Source of the DNA: Fragilaria crotonensis
Taxonomy: Eukaryota; Bacillariophyta; Fragilariophyceae; Fragilariales; Fragilariaceae
Direction of reading: 5' to 3'
Length of the DNA: 64,000 nt
Assembly: GCA_022925895.1 (NCBI GenBank)
Contig: JAKSYS010000063.1
Location: 62,001-126,000, forward strand
Each line of letters starts with the position of its first letter. The stretch's first letter is position 1. Made by a program: the position numbers and the translations under genes. Shown one piece after another: positions 45,859 to 54,285 of the stretch. The notes beneath the pieces are model-generated. The model did no database searches, had not been told where the DNA came from, and was given only the letters and a program-made list of their open reading frames with translations.

Positions 45859-47170
45859 TCACGTTCCTGGAGACTGAATATGAAACTCAGCTCCATTCAC
45901 TCCCATCGAGATGACGAACGGGTCGGGTGCTTCCGTTTCCACAACGCCGGGGATAAAGAGTTGGAATGCATGAAGACACATTCGTTCTGTTAAATCGTGC
46001 GGACGGTTCCCTTCATACGTTACATCACCAACGATAGGGGGCGTTCACCACCGCCATGTGGCATCGAAGTTGATGTCGGCGTCCAGTCAAGGGCTGCAAT
46101 TTCATTTTGGTAATGGGTGCAGCTTTTAGCTCGGAATGTTTCATTATTGTACATCTCGTAATGGCGAGCTTGAAGTCCAATTGTGGGTCCGTAGATTCTG
46201 CAGTTTGTTTGGAATTCGGTTGAATAACCATCGCGAAGTCAGTGGGATGCTGCGCAAGAGCAGTATTAATGTAGAACACATTTTCATCCTCGTCTTCTTC
46301 CAGGCGAAATACGGAGGGTAACTCCAACAGCTTCTCCGAGTCATTCTGAATTTCATTATCGTCCTGCAAGGACTGATTATAAACCTTCGATGCTTCTTCG
46401 AACACAATCCTCCATCCTTCATTTCTCTTAACTTCACCCCACGACATGCCAATCATGAGGGTTCTGTCCTGCACTGAAATTTGCTCTTCGACTCGTTGCA
46501 TCATGTCAGAATCTCTTGGTCGCTTGCCACCCCTCCCTGCAAAATTTTTCCACTTCATGAATATGGCCGACGGCGGTTGAAAGCCTTTGAACGTCTTTCG
46601 GTGCGCCTTGCGCCGATCTGCCAACTGCTGATCAAAAATTCGAATTTGACGATACAAGTCCTGCTGCGATATGCCTGCCAATGTCTGGCACGTTGTTGTT
46701 GTTGCTGTCGACGTCACCATCACATGAGAATGCACCAATGCTAAGTAAACCTTTTGAGTCGATCGGTTACGAAAGGCCTGACAGGCCCGGCCGGCAGCAC
46801 TCCGATTGCGACCCACAAGTAGAGCTCCAGATGTGGCATAATCGAGTTGATGGCATGGGCGGAGTTCTGCATCCTTGAGATCATTCGATTTGGCAAGCTT
46901 AGATATAAGATCCATAAGATTCGTATCATTTCGTATCGACTTGGGTGGATACCAATACGTCAAAAGCTTGTGAACCGTGGCAGGGTAGTCACCATCCATT
47001 CGTAAATCTGGGGGTTTGTTGAGTATCAGGTAGTCGTCCGTTTCCAACAAAATGATGGAGCGATCGATAACGTTCAGGAGATCAGCAAGCGAGCAGCGAG
47101 CTGGTGAGCCCCAACAGGGGCTGTCAACTGCATCATCATCGGTTGCTGTGCCTCTCATTTTATTTTCCAT
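45859..47170 (-). CDS. RluA-family pseudouridine synthase, one frameshift near the 3' end
   Basis: The ATG at 47170 starts a protein with the RluA core. It has the LETDDYLILNKPPDLRMDG opening, the catalytic HQLDYATSGALLVGRNR (the Asp makes the covalent attack on uridine), and late in the chain LTGRRHQLRCHMAVVNAP. The frame then ends early at 46025. Removing one base from the run of five C (G on the plus strand) near 46037 continues the expected family ending: IVGDVTYEGNRPHDLTERMC, then LHAFQLFIPG, ending at 45859, 436 residues in all. A roughly 130-residue insert between the core motifs (rich in charged residues) is longer than in bacterial RluA and resembles eukaryotic RPUSD-type proteins. 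The RNA target is unknown; rRNA, tRNA or organelle mRNA are possible. Confidence 0.85.
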
Positions 47171-47675
47171 GAGTGCTGTGTTGCTGTATCACTCCGAGTA
47201 CTGTAGAACAGGTACTGTATGTGAAAACCAAGTCGCCAAATCTCATCCCTTGTTGCTTGTGATTTACGATGTTTGGACCTATTATGTTAACGGGAATGCT
47301 CCATCACAGTTCACAGACGCAATAGCGACGAGGAGACTAGGTATTCAATTGCGAATCTGATCAGCAGAGTCGGGTTCGAGATGACAGAGGAGGATAAATG
47401 CATGTTCGACATCGGACCTTTAATATTGGATGCGATAGCGGGAGTGCAGTACCTTGTACAAGCATGGGTTGGCGGAAGTGTATTGGCAGTACTCTAGCAG
47501 TTGTACAGCTGTACGCACAGTAACAGGACAATGTACCAGTACCAGTACTATGTACTGAGTACTGAGTACTACAATGTCGGCATTGATGTGCAACCAACAG
47601 TCGTTGACTTCTTTCCATGCCAATAATGGCGACGTGAAGGCATAATCTAGTCAAGTCAACTCCAAACTCCGAACA
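47171..47675. other. Intergenic, GTAC-rich
   Basis: Between the pseudouridine synthase start and the sulfotransferase stop. It includes a GTACCAGTACCAGTAC repeat near 47531-47565, with no gene recognised. Confidence 0.65.
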
Positions 47676-48569
47676 TCACGCATATAGTCCTCCAAGAAGT
47701 TTCCGCTCCTCATCATTGAAGTTCTCTCTCATCATTTGATCCAAGAGATCAGCTTGTTCGTCAGAAAGAAGCTCGTCCCATTCGCCGACACTACCTTTCC
47801 GTATAAATGGAGGGTGTTCTTTAGGTCGTTCACTGCAGAACCGAGAGGGGTCCTTCTTCATGCTCTCGAGCGAAGAATGCAGCAAAATCTGGTCCATTAT
47901 ATCACCTTCTTGACGTAGCCTTTCCGGATACGTATTTGGATCCAAAAACTCGGCCAACGATAAAACTCCAGCTCTCGTGTCCCGACGCAAATCTTCATAC
48001 GTTAAAAAGAGAACATTTGGGTCGTCCTTGTGATCATACCAAGACCGAAGTGTAGTAAAGTAATCGCCAAAGTCAACTTTCCCGTGAAGGAACAAATCAA
48101 AGAAAACGTCAAACCGTCCCTCACTAAAATCATAGTGTTTGACAAAACCTCGAGTGTGATGAAAGAACGAGACGACACAGTCTTTCGGGTTGCGAGCCAC
48201 GAAAATGTATTTCGCCTTGGGGTTTTGGGGAGTCATTCCGAATGGGAGATGTGTCTTGATAAGTCGGAAGCCACGGAATAGCGGTGCTCTGGAACAGAAT
48301 TCGTTTCCGACTTCTTCCAAGTGAGGGAAAACAAAATCCATTTTCTCGTCCGCGGCTAGGGGCTTTCCGTCGTTTAGAATAAGGTACACCAAGTGTTGCA
48401 TCCATGTCGTTCCACACTTCGGATACGTCACCACAAACACATCGTTTGGTTGTGCTTCGTACCGTAGACCGTTGGTAAAGCCCTGGACTGGGAATCCTTT
48501 GGGCAGAAGGAACCCATCGTGGTCAGTGTAACTAGGGCGCAATACGTCGTCTTTGTGTCCTGCGCTCAT
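47676..48569 (-). CDS. Cytosolic-type PAPS-dependent sulfotransferase
   Basis: The ATG at 48569 gives 297 residues, the normal size of cytosolic SULT enzymes. The motifs are in order: PAPS 5'-phosphosulfate loop TYPKCGTTWMQHLVY, the catalytic His in LIKTHLPFG, the 3'-phosphate site ARNPKDCVVSFFHHTRGF, a YEDLRRDT element, and the C-terminal RKGSVGEWDELL that closes over the cofactor. No signal peptide or membrane segment is visible. It transfers sulfate from PAPS to a small hydroxylated acceptor, which cannot be predicted. It faces the DDX47 gene head to head, with under 400 bp between the starts, which may form a bidirectional promoter. Confidence 0.93.
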   Translation of the reverse strand: MSAGHKDDVLRPSYTDHDGFLLPKGFPVQGFTNGLRYEAQPNDVFVVTYPKCGTTWMQHLVYLILNDGKPLAADEKMDFVFPHLEEVGNEFCSRAPLFRGFRLIKTHLPFGMTPQNPKAKYIFVARNPKDCVVSFFHHTRGFVKHYDFSEGRFDVFFDLFLHGKVDFGDYFTTLRSWYDHKDDPNVLFLTYEDLRRDTRAGVLSLAEFLDPNTYPERLRQEGDIMDQILLHSSLESMKKDPSRFCSERPKEHPPFIRKGSVGEWDELLSDEQADLLDQMMRENFNDEERKLLGGLYA

Positions 48570-48961
48570 CAAGCATCTACCTCGTCATCCGTCGGGTTTA
48601 GACTTACAATGTTGAGGGAATGTGTGAATGGACAGTGGACGTCCCTCTTCGAAACTTGGAACACGCACTGGCAGAGTCACCTTCCGCGTCTTGTGGTGGC
48701 AAAATCGAGATTTTGTGAATGCAGTGCCAATCGGTGAGTCAGTTGATCCTGTCTGTTCGTCTGCCGTGGATTGGTTTTTATAATTTTTTTTGACGTAAAG
48801 AAAAGATCTGAGAGGAATAAGGAATCCAAATGGAATTTTGGTTCAATAGCATTGTTGGAAGTCCATGAGGAACATTCTGGGCCAATGAATTTCTCCTCCA
48901 CCTCGTTTTCCCCAAGAATTCTGTATAGACATTCAAAACGTGCCACCACACCGTCGCCACC

Positions 48962-50557
48962 ATGGGACCAAACAAGATCAAGGAGAAGAAGATGCATCCC
49001 GTGCTTGACAGCAACCCTGGACCTTCCGAAAAGGATAAGAAATCGGAGAATAGAGCAGGGGATGATAATGATAAGAAGAGGGAAAAGGAGGATGAAACGG
49101 CGAGTGTCGTCGATGACGACGAGGACGAAGAGGAAGGCATCATGACAACGGCCACCTTCGAGTCTCTCGGTGTTGTGGAGCCTTTGTGTCTCGCTGCGCA
49201 AAAGATGGGATGGAAGGTTGCCTCGAGAATTCAGGCTCAAGTACTCCCACATGCTCTCGAAGGAAAGGATATTGTCGGACTCGCTGAGACGGGATCGGGA
49301 AAGACAGGGGCTTTTTGTATACCGATTCTGCAGGAGCTACTTGCCAATCCAGTCAGAGGGGCTGTATATGCTGTCATATTGGCACCAACACGCGAGTTGG
49401 CCTTTCAGATTCACGAAGTAGTCGAAGGTTTGGGTATCGCAATGGGAGTTAATTCTGTCTGCATTGTGGGTGGAGTTGATATTGCTACTCAGAGTATTGC
49501 ATTGGCACGCAACCCTCACGTCGTCGTTGCAACACCGGGAAGATTGGTGGATCACTTGACGCACACCAAAGGTTTTCATCTGCGAAAAGTTCGTTACCTT
49601 ATTATGGATGAGGCTGATCGAATGTTATCATTAGACTTTGAGCAAGAACTCAACCAGATCCTCGATGTTATGCCGGATTCGACAGCGGGTCGACGAACCA
49701 TGCTCTTCAGTGCTACAATGACTTCGAAAGTTGAGAAACTGCAGCGCGCCTCACTCCACAACCCCGTCCGAGTCGAGGTATCAACCAAGTTTCAAACGCC
49801 AAAGAAGCTCCTGCAAAGTTATCTTTTCATCCCAGCCAAGTACAAGGACTGCTACTTGACCTACCTAGTGAACGAACATGCAGGTCAATCCATGCTTGTT
49901 TTCGGTGCAACTTGTAACAATGTTCAAAGACTGGCTCTCATGTTGCGAAACCTCGGGTTCCCTGCAGTTTGTCTTCACGGCCAAATGAGTCAACCGAAAC
50001 GCCTCGGCGCTCTCAACAAGTTCAAGAGTGGCGATCGCGAGATTCTCATCTGTACAGATGTGGCTGCGAGAGGTTTGGACATCCCCTCCGTTGATGTTGT
50101 CATTAATTTTGATTTGCCAGGACACGGGAAGGATTACATTCACCGAGTGGGTCGCACAGCTCGTGCTGGTCGATCTGGGAAAGCCATTGCAATGGTGACT
50201 CAGTACGATGTCGAAGTATATCAGCGTTTGGAAGGTCTACTGGGTAAGAAATTGCCAGAGCTCAAGCTTGACGAAGAAACCGTACTGGTTCTCTTAGAGC
50301 GCGTCAGCGAAGCACAGAGACTTGCGACAAGAGAGCTCAAGGAACAATTGGCAGCCATGGGAAACAAGGGGGGAGGAAGACGAAAGCGAGGCACAGAAGA
50401 TGATGGCGGAGAAGGTGACGAAATGGAGAAACTGGTGCAACGCGAGTTGAAGAAAGGATACGCAGGCGGTAGTGGCGGCCGAGGTGGAGCACTCCCGAAT
50501 CAACGAGGATTCGCTGGAAAACAGAAACCAAACCACAAAAAGCAGAAGCGGAAGTGA
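48962..50557 (+). CDS. DDX47: DEAD-box RNA helicase of the DDX47/Rrp3 type
   Basis: 531 residues from the ATG at 48962, which lies in a good context (CACCATGG). A charged N-terminal extension of about 60 residues precedes the Q motif (FESLGVVEPLCLAAQKMGW). Helicase motifs are AETGSGKTG (I), PTRELA (Ia), TPGRLVDHL (Ib), DEADRML (II), SAT (III), then LVFGATC (IV), DVAARGLDIPSVD (V) and HRVGRTARAGRSG (VI). The FESLGV start, the NNVQRLALMLRNLGF segment and the basic tail fit the Rrp3/DDX47 group, which acts in early 18S rRNA processing in the nucleolus. The C-terminus is Gly/Lys/Arg-rich and probably binds RNA or serves as a nucleolar signal. Confidence 0.93.
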   Translation: MGPNKIKEKKMHPVLDSNPGPSEKDKKSENRAGDDNDKKREKEDETASVVDDDEDEEEGIMTTATFESLGVVEPLCLAAQKMGWKVASRIQAQVLPHALEGKDIVGLAETGSGKTGAFCIPILQELLANPVRGAVYAVILAPTRELAFQIHEVVEGLGIAMGVNSVCIVGGVDIATQSIALARNPHVVVATPGRLVDHLTHTKGFHLRKVRYLIMDEADRMLSLDFEQELNQILDVMPDSTAGRRTMLFSATMTSKVEKLQRASLHNPVRVEVSTKFQTPKKLLQSYLFIPAKYKDCYLTYLVNEHAGQSMLVFGATCNNVQRLALMLRNLGFPAVCLHGQMSQPKRLGALNKFKSGDREILICTDVAARGLDIPSVDVVINFDLPGHGKDYIHRVGRTARAGRSGKAIAMVTQYDVEVYQRLEGLLGKKLPELKLDEETVLVLLERVSEAQRLATRELKEQLAAMGNKGGGRRKRGTEDDGGEGDEMEKLVQRELKKGYAGGSGGRGGALPNQRGFAGKQKPNHKKQKRK

Positions 50558-51109
50558 GACTCAAGCTTCATTGGTTGAAACGAAATTTGCGTTTGGTCGA
50601 TCTAGTCGTAGTCATCAGATTCATTTCTTTTATGCATAGCGAATCAGAGGACATCTAGAAGTCCTTCTCATGCTCTTGGGCCGTGTGCCGTCTCCACCTC
50701 TCTTCCGTCTTCCGACTAAGTGAACCAGTATTGCACGTTTTACTCCGACTACAACTCTGGTAGGGGTAGTACAAAGTTGGAAGAAGGACCGCGACAAATG
50801 TACATTAAGTGTTTCCAGTTAAAAACGCCCTGAACCCACTAAAAACGCCGAGATGTTTGCGACGTGGAATGAACGTCAACATTGGAAAGTAAAATTCAAA
50901 CTTTCTGGGCCAAGCAAGTGCCGTTCCAATCAATTTCTATAAATGACTGATGTCACATCGAAACAACGTTTAACTGCCGCAACTGACACCCAGCCATACA
51001 CGGCGATCAGCACTCCTGGCCGAGCAACAGTCCTCATCTCATGGCCACTATCAAAGCTGTCCTGGCAAAGGCAACCCCTCCCACCATCCATCGCCAGAGT
51101 CACCTGTTA
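50558..51109. other. Intergenic between two convergent genes
   Basis: Contains the 3' UTRs of DDX47 and the protease. No gene recognised. A short repeat AAAAACGCC occurs twice near 50822-50850. Confidence 0.6.
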
Positions 51110-52405
51110 TCAATTGACTGTAGACGGTTTCACTGATGGTTTTGTTGTTGGCCTTGCGGATGGTTTTGTTGTTGGCCTTGCGGATGGTTTTGTCGTTGGC
51201 CTTGCGAATGGTTTTGTTGTGGGCCTTGCGGATGGTTTTGTTGTGGGCTTTGCGGATGGTTTTGTTGTGGGCTTTGCGGTTGGTTTTGTTGTGGGCTTTG
51301 CGGATGGTTTTGTTGTGGGCCTTGCGGATGGCTTCGTTGTGGGCCTTGCTGATGGTTTTGCAGTCGTTGGCCTCAGCGAAGGCTTCGTACTCGACGGCTT
51401 CACGGATGGCTTAGAAGTCACTGGCTGCTTCGCCGTAGGCTTGGAGGTTGTTGGCTTAAACGATGGCTTGAATGTTGTTGGTTTCACGGAAGGTTTGGAC
51501 ACTGTAGGGGCTGCAGTAGGTTTGACGCTGATACCTGTACAAGCAAAAGGTTTGCTGTCGCTCAACTGGCATATTTGATCATCTATCCATTGCGCAAAGA
51601 ATGACACTCTCGTAAACCCCAGCGGGGCATCCGTCAATCCGCATAACAAGTTTGGTCGAAAGGATGTAATACCCACTTGAACATCAAGATCCGAAGTTTT
51701 GCCAATCACCGTCAGCGGACCACCAGAATCGCCACTACAGGGACCTTTGAATCCACCAGCGCACAACATAGTATCCTGTACAATCGCGACTGGTGCGTAG
51801 GAAGCTGCGCACGTTTCATAGGAAACCGTCTTGATGGCAACCTCCAACAGATAGTCGGGAGACGAGGTCAAATCGGAGTTATTCTTCCCGAGCCCTATTG
51901 CTGTCACCGACGCACCAGTGGCAGGTGTGGAGAGGACCTTGTTGATCTTGACCAGTGGCACTCCCGTGACAGGGAGGTTAAGCTTGAGGAGGGCCACATC
52001 ATTCCGCCTTGTGCTCTTCGAAAAGTTGTATGAAGGATGCAAGACAAAGTCCACGATATCTCTCTTGTATTGGCACTTGGACGACTCACGGCTAGTAGCA
52101 TTCACGCAAGCCGTGATACGGCTTACAGGATATGCAAACCCCGAGAAACAATGGGCTGCCGACAAGACCATATCTGGAGCAATCAAGCTCCCCCCACAAG
52201 AAAGGATGTTGCCCGAAGTCAAAACTATCAGCAGGTAAGTGTAGTAGGGATATCGTGTTGCATTTGCAACCGCGCCTCCGATGATCCGATTCTCCAAGTT
52301 TCTCCCGGTAGACCGCTGCAATGCGTTGGATTGATGCCGTACGGCTGACCCTAGGTGCCCTCCAAGTAGGAGAACAACAACTGCTACGATGCCGCTTTTC
52401 TTCAT
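51110..52405 (-). CDS. Secreted trypsin-fold serine protease with a Lys/Pro/Ser/Thr repeat tail
   Basis: 431 residues from the ATG at 52405. A signal peptide (VVVLLLGGHLGSA) and a short propeptide precede the activation site NRIIGG. The catalytic triad is complete: His in LSAAHC, Asp in RNDVALLKL and Ser in GDSGGPL. Six residues before the Ser, where trypsin has Asp, there is Gly, so cleavage after Lys/Arg is unlikely and an elastase- or chymotrypsin-like preference is inferred. Several Cys pairs and N-glycosylation sites fit an extracellular enzyme. The last 130 residues are about a dozen copies of an 8-residue unit, KPSARPTT, with variants. Such linkers are common in secreted algal proteins and may be glycosylated or attach to the cell wall. 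The repeat DNA creates long open frames on the other strand. Confidence 0.93.
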   Translation of the reverse strand: MKKSGIVAVVVLLLGGHLGSAVRHQSNALQRSTGRNLENRIIGGAVANATRYPYYTYLLIVLTSGNILSCGGSLIAPDMVLSAAHCFSGFAYPVSRITACVNATSRESSKCQYKRDIVDFVLHPSYNFSKSTRRNDVALLKLNLPVTGVPLVKINKVLSTPATGASVTAIGLGKNNSDLTSSPDYLLEVAIKTVSYETCAASYAPVAIVQDTMLCAGGFKGPCSGDSGGPLTVIGKTSDLDVQVGITSFRPNLLCGLTDAPLGFTRVSFFAQWIDDQICQLSDSKPFACTGISVKPTAAPTVSKPSVKPTTFKPSFKPTTSKPTAKQPVTSKPSVKPSSTKPSLRPTTAKPSARPTTKPSARPTTKPSAKPTTKPTAKPTTKPSAKPTTKPSARPTTKPFARPTTKPSARPTTKPSARPTTKPSVKPSTVN

Positions 52406-52984
52406 CGTTGTCGTTGCTCTGTTACGAAGAGAGATTGTGAATCATAGTTGGTGGAAGTTGAGTGGGTCTATTCGGTTGGACTGTTTCGGTCGTACCAAGT
52501 CGAAGTTCGCTTTCAGTTACATAATGTGACAAGTGGTTAGCACATGCCTGGATCCATCGAAAAATTCGTCGATGGACGTGTGCGCGGACGATATCATAGA
52601 TTGCGGATGGAACATCGAACAGAAAAAAATCGCTTAACGTTCTTGCCACGAACACGACCCAAGACCCAACTTGTGCAACTGAAAGCCGTCGGAAGCACAC
52701 AGTGAACAGTACCGGTAGCACAATACTCTCCTTGTGAAGATGCTAGTGTATGGTGTATGTGTATACGCACTCTTGGCTAGACTATGACATACAGCTACAT
52801 GTACCTGGGTATGTACAGTACCTGGTACCACAAGTGTTCCGACCACACGCCGCACGCCGGAACCTCTGAACTCTGAACCATGGAGTTGCTACTGTACCTG
52901 AACAGCAATACCTGGTACCACGTACCGTACTTTCCTTGAAACAGACATACGACATACGACGTATAATACACCAGGGCCACACAT
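52406..52984. other. Intergenic, GTAC-rich near its right end
   Basis: Upstream of the protease. From 52790 to 52960 there are many GTACCTGGTACCAC-type words. No gene recognised; the LTR at 52985 follows. Confidence 0.6.
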
Positions 52985-53197
52985 TGTTGGAGGTGCAGTG
53001 AAACGAGCTGACGGCCGCGGGACTGACGGGCCAGATTATGAAGAGATTACCGACGTACTAAAGGAAAGTACGAGAGAGACGTGGGCGGACGTAGTAAGGA
53101 AAGGTGTGGACGCGGGCAGCGAACGTATTCGTAGAGCGAATAAGAACGTGGTTTCGAGAGATCATTCTCTCGAAACAATTCCGTTAGCGAAGTGAGT
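52985..53197 (+). repeat. First part of the split 5' LTR (outer copia element)
   Basis: Carries the perfect inverted repeat GTTTCGAGAG-ATCATT-CTCTCGAAAC at 53151-53176, a motif shared with the LTRs at 23071 and 28154. It ends in the TGAGT target site used by the nested element. Confidence 0.7.
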
Positions 53198-53487
53198 TGA
53201 CAAAACCCTACTTGACTACTGGTATGGTTGAGCTGGTATTGGGTACTGTATGCTTGAATACTGTACTACTGTCTGTTTCCTGACACGATACTACATTCTA
53301 CACACATGGTATGTTTTCTACACAGTTTCTACATGCTTCAGATTATGGAAATCCTACGATTAAATTATAATTATTGTTGTTGCGAAATCGATACAAGTAC
53401 CATCGGTAGATTGTTCGGATTGATCACCCGTTTCAATCTATCATACCACTGTTTTCCCTGTTTTGTACCGTTGTTTGCTCGCTGTTA
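53198..53487 (+). repeat. 5' LTR of the young copia element
   Basis: 290 bp, beginning TGACAAAACCC and ending CTCGCTGTTA. Nearly identical to 60062-60350. Confidence 0.95.
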
Positions 53488-53502
53488 GATTAACAGTCCC
53501 GC
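53488..53502 (+). promoter_or_regulatory. Primer-binding site complementary to the tRNA-Asn anticodon arm
   Basis: GATTAACAGTCCCGC starts at the first base after the LTR and is the exact reverse complement of 45542-45556, tRNA-Asn nucleotides 26-40. The pairing stops at both sides. An internal rather than 3'-terminal tRNA match is the arrangement known from Drosophila copia, which uses a 39-nt 5' half of initiator tRNA-Met. Confidence 0.85.
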
Positions 53503-54130
53503 ATTGCTTGTCTTTAACCCGAGAAAGCAAGCGATTTGGTCCATTTGAAGGCCTCAAGTGGATTTGGTTGCGTTGTGAAAACGTCGTTTGTCGAATCGGC
53601 GTATTAAAGTGCTAAGTAGCACCTGCCGTCCCTGTCGTTTTGCGAAGGTTCGAGGCATTCGTGTGATCTGCATTGAAGCAGATCAGTGTGACCGTCATTG
53701 AGACGAATATCGACGCTTTGTTTAGCGGAAAAGGACCATTGTCGCTGGCCCTTCATCGAACGAGTTCGGAAAGCCAGTTGAAACGGGGTTGTTCTGATTC
53801 CAACTGGTACTGACGTTCCTGTGTTCTGACGTACGAGTCGTATATTTCCTAAGTAACGAGGAAGATTTGGTCCGAAGTTCCGAAGATTCGGGAAGAAGAT
53901 TCTTCGGAGATTCGCAATTTGTCACGATTCCCTAAGTAATTTGGACGAGATTTGGTCAAAGGTCCGAAGATTCGAGATTCAGATTCGTTGAAGATTCTGA
54001 GAGTCACCGAGATCCGGAGAGAGAACAAGAATCTTCTGCAACTTCAAGGTCTGTCGGTCAGCCGGTTTTCCAGATCGAATCTAAGGTCTGTCCTGTGTCC
54101 AAAGTTTTTCGACGTCTGTCTGTCCAACGT

Positions 54131-54285
54131 CATTTGAGTCGAGTCGGATCGGAAGTCAACGTCCGTCCGTCATCCCATTTTGAGTCGAGTCGGATCGGAA
54201 GTCAACGTCCGTCCGTCATCCCATTTTGAGTCGAGTCGGATCGGAAGTCAACGTCCGTCCGTCATCCCATTTTGATTCGAGACTA
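54131..54285 (+). repeat. 46-bp tandem repeat, three copies, in the young copia leader
   Basis: GAGTCGAGTCGGATCGGAAG followed by TCAACGTCCGTCCGTCATCC is repeated three times almost perfectly, with a partial fourth copy, between the primer-binding site and gag. Confidence 0.9.

Noticed and set aside
48677-49252. 191-codon minus-strand ORF over the DDX47 start
   Set aside because: Antisense to the charged N-terminus of the helicase; opened by GAG/AAG-rich codons on the real strand.
50943-51578. 211-codon plus-strand ORF rich in Val, Gly, Phe and Asp
   Set aside because: It lies antisense to the KPSARPTT repeat tail of the protease; the period of 24 bases keeps all frames open. No start context or domain supports it.
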